Assembly (NCBI GenBank): GCA_013140405.1
Contig: JABFSV010000363.1
Location: 1-16,767 of the forward strand
Length of the DNA: 16,767 bases
From: Methyloglobulus sp.
Lineage (GTDB): Bacteria > Pseudomonadota > Gammaproteobacteria > Methylococcales > Methylomonadaceae
Direction of reading: 5' to 3'
Shown: piece after piece, positions 7,697-14,213 of the stretch
Layout of the letters: the number at the start of each line of letters is the position of its first letter
How positions within the stretch are numbered: the first letter of the stretch is position 1
The notes under the pieces: generated by a model
The model's input: the letters and a program-made list of their open reading frames with translations, nothing else
Database searches by the model: none
What the model was told of the DNA's origin: nothing
Position numbers and translations under genes: made by a program

Positions 7697-8512
7697 ATGC
7701 CAGAATTACCCGAAGTTGAAACCACAGCGCGTGGTATCGCTCCACATATTGAAGGGCAAACTGTCAAACAAGTCATCATCCGTCAGCCCCAATTGCGCTG
7801 GCCTGTGCCGGAAAATCTAAACGGCACCTTGACTAACCTCAACATCAGGTCGGTTTCAAGAAGAGCCAAGTATCTGCTGTTCACTACCGATGTCGGCACA
7901 ATCATCTTGCATTTAGGTATGTCCGGCAGTTTACGGATTTTGCCAGAAGAAAAGACTGCCGATAAGCATGACCATATCGACTTTATCTTTAACAATGGCA
8001 CTTTATTACGTTATAACGACCCCCGCCGCTTTGGTGCGGTGTTGTGGACAACATTTCCACCAGCAGAACACAGCTTACTCAAAGACTTAGGCCCAGAACC
8101 GTTACTATCTGATTTCGACGGCAACCACCTTTACCAGCACTCCAGAAAACGCACAGTGCCAGTCAAATCATTCATCATGGATAGCCATATTGTGGTAGGA
8201 GTCGGCAATATCTACGCGAATGAAGCCTTGTTTATGGCGGGAATCCATCCATCACGTCACGCCGGAAAAATTTCTTTGGCACGGTATCAACGCCTGGCTG
8301 GCTGTATCAAAACGGTTTTGCAAAATGCCATCCAGCAAGGCGGGACAACGCTGCGAAACTTTGTGAACGAAGCCGGAAACCCTGGCTATTTCAAGCAACA
8401 GCTACGGGTGTATGGTCGTGCTGGATTGCCGTGTATTCAGTGCCTGCAACTTTTAACAGAAATAAGGATTGCTAACCGTTCGACGGTTTTTTGTATTAAT
8501 TGCCAACATTAA
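7697..8512 (+). CDS. mutM: Formamidopyrimidine-DNA glycosylase (Fpg)
   Basis: Base-excision repair enzyme that removes 8-oxoguanine and ring-opened purines and cleaves the resulting abasic site. It has 271 residues, normal for the family. The N-terminus MPELPEVETTARG gives the catalytic P2 and E3; K58 in RRAKYLLF is the conserved lysine. GVGNIYANEALF is the helix-two-turn-helix signature. The C-terminal zinc finger has C246, C249, C266 and C269. The ATG is fixed by P2 needing to be the second residue. It stands alone on the plus strand, 283 bases after the esterase. A terminator-shaped sequence lies inside its last 40 bases. Confidence 0.97.
   Translation: MPELPEVETTARGIAPHIEGQTVKQVIIRQPQLRWPVPENLNGTLTNLNIRSVSRRAKYLLFTTDVGTIILHLGMSGSLRILPEEKTADKHDHIDFIFNNGTLLRYNDPRRFGAVLWTTFPPAEHSLLKDLGPEPLLSDFDGNHLYQHSRKRTVPVKSFIMDSHIVVGVGNIYANEALFMAGIHPSRHAGKISLARYQRLAGCIKTVLQNAIQQGGTTLRNFVNEAGNPGYFKQQLRVYGRAGLPCIQCLQLLTEIRIANRSTVFCINCQH
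8474..8492 (+). terminator. Terminator-like hairpin inside the 3' end of mutM
   Basis: AACCGT (8474-8479) and ACGGTT (8483-8488) form a perfect 6-bp stem with a TCG loop, followed by TTTT (six T in a row counting the stem). This has the form of an intrinsic terminator but ends 20 bases before the mutM stop codon, within the zinc-finger codons. Translating ribosomes may mask it. Confidence 0.4.
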
Positions 8513-8863
8513 ACCAAGCACTGACCATTCCGAGTGACGGGGGCTATGTTACCTTCTCACTCACATCTTGCCGATGGTGGCGTTTTTAAATCTTACCAAC
8601 GGGGCAACATGCCCGGTTCGGCTAAAGCAGCAATATCCCCTCAAAATTAACCTAACACCCAAACTTCGCGATTCCATTTCTAAAAGCTTCAACGCAAAAT
8701 ATCTAAAGTTCACAATTGGTGCAAAAGCCAGCCCTCTTGCACACTTGTTAAGCATATCAGTCGATTTTAATTTTGATAATCCAGTTTTGCCTGAATTGAT
8801 ACTTATACATAACTTATTGTAATTTATAGCTATATTATTATTTTAGTAGCTCATAAAATAAAA
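8513..8863. other. Non-coding stretch after mutM
   Basis: No convincing gene. A TTG-started 84-codon frame (8568-8822) has no ribosome-binding site and no family resemblance. Small structures are GGGCA/TGCCC around 8608-8620 and GTGCAA (8719-8724) with TTGCAC (8737-8742). The stretch turns AT-rich toward the sigma-54 promoter at 8864, and may hold an activator site for it. I saw no TGT-N10-ACA NifA site here. Confidence 0.5.
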
Positions 8864-8879
8864 TGGCATAACTTATGCT
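8864..8879 (+). promoter_or_regulatory. Sigma-54 (RpoN) promoter upstream of small ORF and glnN
   Basis: TGGCATAACTTATGCT has the invariant GG-N10-GC (GG at 8865-8866, GC at 8877-8878) and matches consensus TGGCAC-N5-TTGCW well. Transcription would start near 8890, about 58 bases before the ATG at 8948. A nearly identical box (TGGCATACTTGATGCT) lies before rnfA in this window. Sigma-54 promoters need an enhancer-binding protein; NtrC or NifA are the natural candidates beside a glutamine synthetase gene. Confidence 0.72.
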
Positions 8880-8947
8880 TTACCTAAATTATGCATCTCT
8901 TAGTTTGATGCCCATTAATTTGTTAACTGCCATTATTGGGGTGTGAC

Positions 8948-9091
8948 ATGACTACACTATATAAAGATATCTTGATTGGACTGCTGTTCATCACTGGCAT
9001 ATGGGGCTTTATTTCCGGCGAATTCATAGCTTCAACCATATTATTCGCAGGTGCCGCCATTTACACCAATGTGGTAAGGCGTACCAGCTAA
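8948..9091 (+). CDS. 47-residue hypothetical membrane peptide
   Basis: The frame codes MTTLYKDILIGLLFITGIWG and on to a basic end RRTS. GGGG lies 6 bases before the ATG, and the stop TAA is at 9089. Two hydrophobic stretches (ILIGLLFITGIWGFI and ASTILFAGAAIYTNVV) separated by SGEF suggest a helical hairpin in the membrane, with the basic C-terminus probably in the cytoplasm. It is the first gene after the sigma-54 promoter and is closed by a strong terminator before glnN, so it looks like a gene of its own under nitrogen-type control. I do not recognise the family. Function is unknown; binding to a membrane partner such as an ammonium transporter or the RNF complex would be guesswork. Confidence 0.65.
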   Translation: MTTLYKDILIGLLFITGIWGFISGEFIASTILFAGAAIYTNVVRRTS

Positions 9092-9124
9092 AAACTCTAT
9101 TTGTCTTCTACCTGTGTGTACCTT

Positions 9125-9153
9125 CAAGCAGACTCCCCTCGTACGTTTGCTTG
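9125..9153 (+). ncRNA. RNA stem-loop just before the terminator
   Basis: CAAGCAGAC (9125-9133) pairs with GTTTGCTTG (9145-9153) over 9 bp with one G-U, loop of 11 bases containing CCCCTC. It stands 8 bases before the intrinsic terminator that ends the short transcript. The two hairpins in series look like the 3' end of a regulatory RNA or a structured 3' untranslated region. The C-rich loop could pair with a ribosome-binding site (inference). Confidence 0.4.
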
Positions 9154-9161
9154 GTTTATCT

Positions 9162-9196
9162 CCTCCCTTTGTAACAGTACATTGGGAGGTTTTTTT
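9162..9196 (+). terminator. Rho-independent terminator between small ORF and glnN
   Basis: CCTCCC (9162-9167) pairs with GGGAGG (9184-9189); GTA/TAC inside the loop can extend the fold, and seven T residues follow (9190-9196). It lies 70 bases after the 47-residue gene and 105 bases before glnN. It probably ends the sigma-54 transcript, or acts as an attenuator that sets how much reads through to glnN. Confidence 0.75.
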
Positions 9197-9300
9197 GGAG
9201 GCAAATTCTGACTGTTACCCATAGTTGAAACAGAATTTTTGTTCACCTATCGCGACTTAATTAGCTAATTAATATTCAATATCCCATAAGGAAAATAAAG

Positions 9301-11475
9301 ATGACTGGAAATGCTGTGCGTGTTCAGGCTGTTCAAAATATCAGCAATCGTCAACCAATGCCTGCCAAAATACCGGAATCGCTCAGTACTCTATGGGCAA
9401 GTGATGTGTTTACACTGAGCAAGATGAAGGAAAGCCTGCCGAAAGAAGTCTTTAAATCGGTAAAGAAAACCATTGAAGCCGGTGCTGAACTGGATGTTTC
9501 GATTGCTGATGTGGTGGCATTGGCGATGAAAGATTGGGCGTTGTCCAAGGGTGCGCTTTATTATGCCCATGTCTTTTATCCATTAACCAATGCGACGGCA
9601 GAAAAACACGATAGCTTTATCTCCGTGCAAAACGACGGTTCTGTTATCTCTGAATTCAGCGGTAAAGTGCTGGTTCAGGGCGAGCCGGACGGTTCGTCTT
9701 TCCCTAATGGCGGGATACGTTCCACCTTTGAAGCGCGCGGCTATACCGCCTGGGATGTGACCAGTCCCGCTTATATCATGACGACCGATAACGGTGCGAC
9801 ATTGTGTATTCCAACGGTTTTCGTTTCTTGGACGGGCGAAGCGCTGGATAAGAAAACACCGTTGCTACGCGCCAATGCCGCGATGAACAAAGCCGCCCAG
9901 CGCGTTTTGACCATTTTGGGGCATACTGACATTGCGCCGGTTAACTCCAGTTGCGGTGCTGAGCAGGAATATTTCCTGGTTGATGCCAATTTTGTAAACA
10001 GCCGCCCGGATTTGTTACTATCAGGAAGAACACTGTTTGGTGCATCGGCTGCCAAAGGCCAGCAATTCGATGACCATTATTTCGGTGCAATCCCCGAACG
10101 CATCCAGGTCTTCATGCAGGATGTTGAAGAACAGTTATATCGGTTAGGCATTCCTGCCAAGACAAGGCATAACGAAGTCGCCCCCGGACAATTTGAAATA
10201 GCGCCTTTCTTTGAATCGGCCAACGTCGCGACCGACCATCAGCAATTGTTAATGACAGTTTTGAAAAATACTGCCAAAAAACATGGCCTTGTTTGCTTGT
10301 TACATGAAAAACCGTTTAAAGGCATTAACGGCTCTGGTAAGCATGTCAATTGGTCAGTGGGCAATGCCACGCAAGGCAACCTGCTTGACCCAGGTTCCAC
10401 CCCACATGCAAATACCCAATTCCTGTTATTTTGCGGCGCGGTTATCCGTGGTGTCCATCTGTTCGGCCCGCTGCTACGCGCCGCAATCGCTTCGGCAAGT
10501 AACGACCATCGTTTGGGAGCCAATGAGGCACCACCAGCCATCATATCGGTTTATCTAGGGTCACAGCTCGATAATGTTTTCGAGCAAATCAGTAACGGCA
10601 AGATAACCGGCTCACTGAATGCCGGCGTGATGGATTTGGGAATTAATACGTTGCCGACTTTCAACAAAGATGCCGGTGACAGAAACCGTACGTCGCCCTT
10701 TGCTTTCACTGGCAACCGTTTTGAATTCCGCGCGGTGGGTTCAGGGCAATCGGTGGCAGGCCCGTTAGTGGTAATGAACACCATGCTGGCAGATTCGCTC
10801 AACTGGGTTGCGGATACGCTGGAAAGTAAATTGGCTACGGGGATTGATCTTGATAATGCCATCCTGAAAACGCTTAAGGAAATTATTGACCAGCATGGTG
10901 CTGTGGTTTTCAGCGGCAATGGTTACTCTGCCGAATGGCATAAGATGGCAGTCGAGGAGCGCGGGTTAGCGAACCTGAAAACCGCCGCCGATGCGATTCC
11001 GGTATTAAAAGAACCTTATGTTGAAAAGCTATTCCACGAACTCGGCGTATTATCGCCAGTTGAGCTTGCCAGCCGTTTTGAAATCTATGCCGAGCAATAT
11101 ATCCTCGCGATTGAAGTAGAAGCCAAGCTGGTGGTCAGCATGGCAAAAACAGGTATTTATCCGGCGGCGGTTAAATACCTGTCCGAGCTTTCTTCAACCC
11201 TTAGCAGCCTGAAAAGTAATGGGATCGAACTGGGTAGTGAACCTTTAGCTGAGATTACCGCGCTGCTGACAGCAATGATGGCAACTGTTGGTAAGCTCAG
11301 TACCGCTATCAGTCAACATGACTTTCCAACGATTGAAGAACATATGCAGTTCTGCGCAAAAACCATCCGTCCATTGATGGATGAAGTACGCCAATATGCC
11401 GATACGCTCGAAGGTGAAATTGCGGATGAATTGTGGCCATATCCAACCTATCAAGAAATGTTGTTTATTAAATAG
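9301..11475 (+). CDS. glnN: Glutamine synthetase type III
   Basis: Makes glutamine from glutamate, ammonia and ATP. At 724 residues it has the size of the GSIII family, much longer than GSI (about 470). GSIII landmarks are [17 protein letters not shown] near residue 140, [13 protein letters not shown] near 217 (metal-binding glutamates), [15 protein letters not shown] near 291, GSGKHVNWS near 344 (glutamate and metal site), [13 protein letters not shown], and [16 protein letters not shown] near 462. AAGGAAA about 8 bases before the ATG supports the start. GSIII is not controlled by the adenylylation site of GSI. It sits between a sigma-54 unit and the nif regulators and, with GltD, forms the ammonia assimilation route. 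A second, GSI-type gene (glnA) is likely elsewhere, since GSIII is often an additional enzyme. Its own promoter is unclear. Confidence 0.96.
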   Translation: MTGNAVRVQAVQNISNRQPMPAKIPESLSTLWASDVFTLSKMKESLPKEVFKSVKKTIEAGAELDVSIADVVALAMKDWALSKGALYYAHVFYPLTNATAEKHDSFISVQNDGSVISEFSGKVLVQGEPDGSSFPNGGIRSTFEARGYTAWDVTSPAYIMTTDNGATLCIPTVFVSWTGEALDKKTPLLRANAAMNKAAQRVLTILGHTDIAPVNSSCGAEQEYFLVDANFVNSRPDLLLSGRTLFGASAAKGQQFDDHYFGAIPERIQVFMQDVEEQLYRLGIPAKTRHNEVAPGQFEIAPFFESANVATDHQQLLMTVLKNTAKKHGLVCLLHEKPFKGINGSGKHVNWSVGNATQGNLLDPGSTPHANTQFLLFCGAVIRGVHLFGPLLRAAIASASNDHRLGANEAPPAIISVYLGSQLDNVFEQISNGKITGSLNAGVMDLGINTLPTFNKDAGDRNRTSPFAFTGNRFEFRAVGSGQSVAGPLVVMNTMLADSLNWVADTLESKLATGIDLDNAILKTLKEIIDQHGAVVFSGNGYSAEWHKMAVEERGLANLKTAADAIPVLKEPYVEKLFHELGVLSPVELASRFEIYAEQYILAIEVEAKLVVSMAKTGIYPAAVKYLSELSSTLSSLKSNGIELGSEPLAEITALLTAMMATVGKLSTAISQHDFPTIEEHMQFCAKTIRPLMDEVRQYADTLEGEIADELWPYPTYQEMLFIK

Positions 11476-11627
11476 CGGTCAGCGCAATGTTAGGAATTCT
11501 CATGAATAGCATGGCAGTAATTGGCCTTTATGGGAATTTTCATAATAAATAGCGATTCAGACAAAGATGATATACCCATCAACCATCAAAATTCGGTACA
11601 CAACCTTGGCCGATGATCTGGAAACGA

Positions 11628-11814
11628 TTAGCCAATAACGAGCGCAAAGTAGTGTGGTATGGATGAACTGATCACAAGCGGCTTTGAATTGGCTAAAGGT
11701 TCCGTAATAGCGCCCGTACAGCACGGTCTACTTGAAGAACTTCCAAAAGGGCATAAATAACGGTATTTCGTGACAAACACAAAATGGTATTGAATCTTAA
11801 AAACCGTTTTGACC
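11628..11814 (-). pseudogene. Remnant of IS200/IS605-family transposase (tnpA N-terminus)
   Basis: On the minus strand the frame from about 11814 reads KTVFKIQYHFVFVTKYRY, which fits the conserved beginning of Y1 (HUH) transposases of IS200/IS605 (pattern IxYHxVFxTKYR). After about 18 residues the similarity stops and the frame closes at 11628 without the HUH pair or catalytic tyrosine region, so it is dead. No start codon is evident. A hairpin directly upstream is placed as the left-end hairpin of such an element would be. tnpB is absent. Confidence 0.6.
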
Positions 11815-11834
11815 GCCTAAAAGTCGGTGGTTTT
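11800..11834 (-). repeat. Imperfect palindrome, possible IS200/IS605 end hairpin
   Basis: AAAACC (11800-11805) pairs with GGTTTT (11829-11834) and ACCG (11812-11815) with CGGT (11825-11828), leaving a 6-base bulge on one side. Read on the minus strand it lies at and just before the transposase fragment. Elements of this family have bulged hairpins near both ends that the transposase recognises. It could alternatively be a terminator. Confidence 0.5.
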
Positions 11835-11883
11835 AACCTTACTTCGGGCTAAAAAACCAGCATCCAGTTAATAACCAAACTTC

Positions 11884-12282
11884 TTAATCCTCTATCCCCG
11901 CTAAAAACTCTATAACCCACCCCTCAACACGCGGAAGGCAGCTATTTAGTGACGCCCGTTTCTCCGGGATGGCAAAAAAATCCGGCTCATGAAGGTAGGG
12001 ATTGGTGATCCTGCCAACATCAATGGCATCATGGCTGAGATCGACAATTCGTCCGCCAATGAAATTGTATTGATGTTCATAATGACCGTAGATCGCGCCA
12101 CCGAAAACCTGATTCATAAATAGGCTTCCGTACTTGCACGAACCGGAAAGGTCGGCGGGAGGTAGCAAGCCTCGATCTTTAGCCTGATCACACCATTTAC
12201 GGAACACAAAGATTTTAGCTTGTGCAAAACGCTCGTAGGAATAGGCAATTCGCGCCTTCCTGTCTACTGTCCAATCTGTCAT
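11884..12282 (-). CDS. Conserved-looking hypothetical protein, 132 residues
   Basis: A soluble protein without signal peptide or membrane helix. I do not recognise a named family. A patterned central region, SCKYGSLFMNQVFGG then GHYEHQYNFIGGRIVDLSHDA, has C49, H67, H70 and D81, an order (Cys, His, Asp) seen in NlpC/P60- and transglutaminase-like cysteine enzymes; this is a suggestion only. The C-terminal part (PDFFAIPEKRASLNSCLPRV) also looks like a conserved block. It is the last of four minus-strand genes behind nifL and nifA, 105 bases after its neighbour, with a hairpin in the gap. The ribosome-binding site is weak, so the ATG at 12282 is reasonable but not proven. Any link with nitrogen fixation is by position only. 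Confidence 0.75.
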   Translation of the reverse strand: MTDWTVDRKARIAYSYERFAQAKIFVFRKWCDQAKDRGLLPPADLSGSCKYGSLFMNQVFGGAIYGHYEHQYNFIGGRIVDLSHDAIDVGRITNPYLHEPDFFAIPEKRASLNSCLPRVEGWVIEFLAGIED

Positions 12283-12311
12283 TTTAAGGGCCTAGGTAAA
12301 TCATAGATCGG

Positions 12312-12332
12312 CCCTCCATGAGGATTGGAGGG
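12312..12332 (-). promoter_or_regulatory. Perfect hairpin between the two small genes behind nifA
   Basis: CCCTCCA (12312-12318) and TGGAGGG (12326-12332) form a 7-bp GC-rich stem with a 7-base loop. It lies in the leader of the 132-residue gene, 30 bases before its ATG. There is no T-run on the minus strand after it, so it is more likely an mRNA processing or stability element than a terminator. Confidence 0.45.
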
Positions 12333-12387
12333 ATGTGTTACCAGAATTTCAATTTATCTGAAGTAGGATTGTTTTAATAGAAGAGCC

Positions 12388-12648
12388 TCAAGCTACATCG
12401 TGATACCAGTCCAAAAGCTCTTCGCCACCCCAGTTTTCAGCATCAGCGGGGATAGTTTCTGCCGTTTCATAGATCGTCATTTGCCCAGCTTGGGGATTTG
12501 CTACCAATAAACTTTCAGCATAGTCTATTGAGCAGCCTTGTTTGCCCGTTGCATCGGTCAACCATCCCGCAGCCATGGCAATGGCTTCTTCCTCGGTTTC
12601 ACCAAAGCCGAATACGGCATAATCGTGTTGTACGTATAAGATGGTCAT
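12388..12648 (-). CDS. Small hypothetical acidic protein downstream of nifA
   Basis: An 86-residue, strongly acidic soluble protein, with no membrane segment. It begins MTILYVQHDYAVFGFGETEE and has EEEAIAMAAGWL, a short helix-like segment, and SLLVANPQAGQMTIYETAE. The pattern (beta strand, then a helix of the kind that follows a DALAEA-type motif) recalls small alpha-beta proteins, but I do not recognise the family. GGAGC lies 6 bases before the ATG. The gene starts only 16 bases after the nifA stop, so it is almost surely in the nifLA operon. That position makes a role in nitrogen-fixation control or support possible, not shown. Confidence 0.8.
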   Translation of the reverse strand: MTILYVQHDYAVFGFGETEEEAIAMAAGWLTDATGKQGCSIDYAESLLVANPQAGQMTIYETAETIPADAENWGGEELLDWYHDVA

Positions 12649-12664
12649 TGTTGCTCCATATACT

Positions 12665-14209
12665 TTAAATTTGCTTCATGGTTATATCCAGCGTCAAAAT
12701 ACGATACGCGATTTGCCTTGGTGTCATATTTAACAGGCGGGCAGCTTTTGCTTGCACCCAACCGCTTTGTTCCAAGGCCGCAATAACGCGTTCCCGATCA
12801 TCCATATTTTCATCATTGAAATCAATCGTGGGCGTTTTTTGTGATTGATAACTGATGCCTCCTGAACCGATTTCATCTTCCAGACCAGTGTTGACCATGA
12901 CATCCCGGTCGATGATACCGTTTTTGCTCATGATGGCGGCGCGTTCCAGCCGGTTTGCCAGTTCGCGGACGTTGCCCGGCCAGTTGTGCTTCATGAGTAT
13001 ACGGATGGCGCTATCCTTGATTTCTAAAGGCCGCCCACCTTGCTGCTCGGAAATCCTGTCGAGCAAAAATTCGGATAACTGAGGAATGTCCTCCGCCCTA
13101 TCACGCAAGGTCGGCATTTGGATTGGCATCACATTTAGCCGATAATACAAATCTTCCCTGAATTTGCCTTCGGTGACTTCTTCTTCAAGGTTGCGGTTAG
13201 TTGCAGCAATGATGCGGACATTGACTTTTATGGTTTGCGTTCCACCCACGCGCTCAAACTCACCTTCCTGCAAGACGCGCAGTAATTTGGCTTGGAACGA
13301 GGCGGAAATCTCACCGATTTCATCGAGAAACAGGGTGCCGTTGTCCGCCAGTTCAAAACGGCCTTTGCGTTGACTAATGGCACCACTAAATGACCCTTTT
13401 TCATGGCCGAATAATTCAGACTCCAATAAGGTATCGGGTAAGGCCGCGCAATTCAGCTTTAAAAAGGGGCCGTTGGCACAACCCGAGTTAAAGTGAATAG
13501 CATTGGCGACGACTTCTTTACCCGTGCCTGATTCACCGCGAATCAATACCGTGGTATTCCATTTAGCCACCTGACGGATCAGGTCGAACACCCGTAACAT
13601 CGGTGGCGAATGACCGATAATATTTTCAAAGCTGTAATTTTTGATCAACGCTTGTTTGAGTTGATCGCGTTCGCTTTGGAGGTGACGCTGTTTACGTTCG
13701 ATTAATCGCAACATCTTGACACTTTGTGCAATCAGGTTGGCAATCATTTCCATGAACCGTGCACGTTCACCTAAAAACTGGTTGCTATCTGGTTGGGCGG
13801 CAAGCACACCGATGGTATCGCCTTCTTCAATATAAATAGGCGAGCCAATAAAAGGCAACTCAGGATCGTACAAGCCCAAGCGATCTAAAAAACGTGGCTC
13901 TTCTGATACTTTATCAACAACGATGGTCGTACCTTCATCTAAGATGGCTCCCATCAGTCCTTCGCCTGGATTGTACCTGACTGGCTCGCTAAACTTACTG
14001 GCGCCATTAGTGTGCAAGACACTCAAAATCATGCTCTTACTTTCAATTTCACGCAGCGTTATCATTCCAGAATGCATCCCTGACCGCTTATGCAGTATCT
14101 CCAAGATAGCCTGTAGTTTCGCCTGCAAATCGTGGGTGCTGTTTAAGACCTGGCTGATGATGTACAACGTATCAAGTTCAGCTTCGATGAGTTGCGTACG
14201 CTCAGACAT
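12665..14209 (-). CDS. nifA: Nif-specific sigma-54 activator NifA
   Basis: Enhancer-binding protein that activates nif promoters with sigma-54. It has 514 residues: GAF domain (about 10-170), AAA+ domain (about 195-425), linker, and Fis-type helix-turn-helix (485-506, QAKAARLLNMTPRQIAYRI), nearly the Azotobacter sequence. Walker A is GESGTGKE (225-232), Walker B GTLFLDEI (291-298), sensor II WPGNVREL (410-417). The sigma-54 contact loop reads GSFSGA (272-277) where GAFTGA is usual. The linker has no cysteine pair, so this is the oxygen-tolerant, NifL-dependent class, not the rhizobial class. The ATG at 14209 is chosen because AAGGAGT lies just before it and the longer frame to 14446 only adds residues that overlap nifL and look unlike NifA. 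The ribosome-binding site is inside the nifL end; the genes are 4 bases apart and probably coupled. Confidence 0.97.
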   Translation of the reverse strand: MSERTQLIEAELDTLYIISQVLNSTHDLQAKLQAILEILHKRSGMHSGMITLREIESKSMILSVLHTNGASKFSEPVRYNPGEGLMGAILDEGTTIVVDKVSEEPRFLDRLGLYDPELPFIGSPIYIEEGDTIGVLAAQPDSNQFLGERARFMEMIANLIAQSVKMLRLIERKQRHLQSERDQLKQALIKNYSFENIIGHSPPMLRVFDLIRQVAKWNTTVLIRGESGTGKEVVANAIHFNSGCANGPFLKLNCAALPDTLLESELFGHEKGSFSGAISQRKGRFELADNGTLFLDEIGEISASFQAKLLRVLQEGEFERVGGTQTIKVNVRIIAATNRNLEEEVTEGKFREDLYYRLNVMPIQMPTLRDRAEDIPQLSEFLLDRISEQQGGRPLEIKDSAIRILMKHNWPGNVRELANRLERAAIMSKNGIIDRDVMVNTGLEDEIGSGGISYQSQKTPTIDFNDENMDDRERVIAALEQSGWVQAKAARLLNMTPRQIAYRILTLDITMKQI

Positions 14210-14213
14210 GACG

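Larger units (their letters stand above)
11476..11883. other. Non-coding stretch with degraded transposon sequence
   Basis: Between glnN and the convergent small gene. The left part has two similar copies of GGAATTYTCATRA...ATAGC (11493-11510 and 11533-11553). The middle and right carry the IS200/IS605 fragment described separately. A 33-codon frame at 11659-11760 has no support. On the minus strand AACTGGATGCTGGTT (11869-11855) followed by a T-run could weakly end the nifLA transcript; two wobble pairs make this uncertain. No intact gene was found. Confidence 0.6.

Noticed and set aside
8719..8742. GTGCAA/TTGCAC inverted repeat as an enhancer site for the sigma-54 promoter
   Set aside because: The halves are in the opposite order to an NtrC site and do not fit TGT-N10-ACA for NifA; it lies at a plausible distance but the sequence does not support a call.
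8568..8822. 84-codon TTG-started plus-strand frame, and an overlapping minus-strand frame at 8561-8755
   Set aside because: No ribosome-binding site, no recognisable family, odd residue mix and overlap with each other; treated as chance open frames.
11659..11760. 33-codon plus-strand frame after glnN
   Set aside because: No ribosome-binding site, and it lies opposite the decayed transposase fragment.
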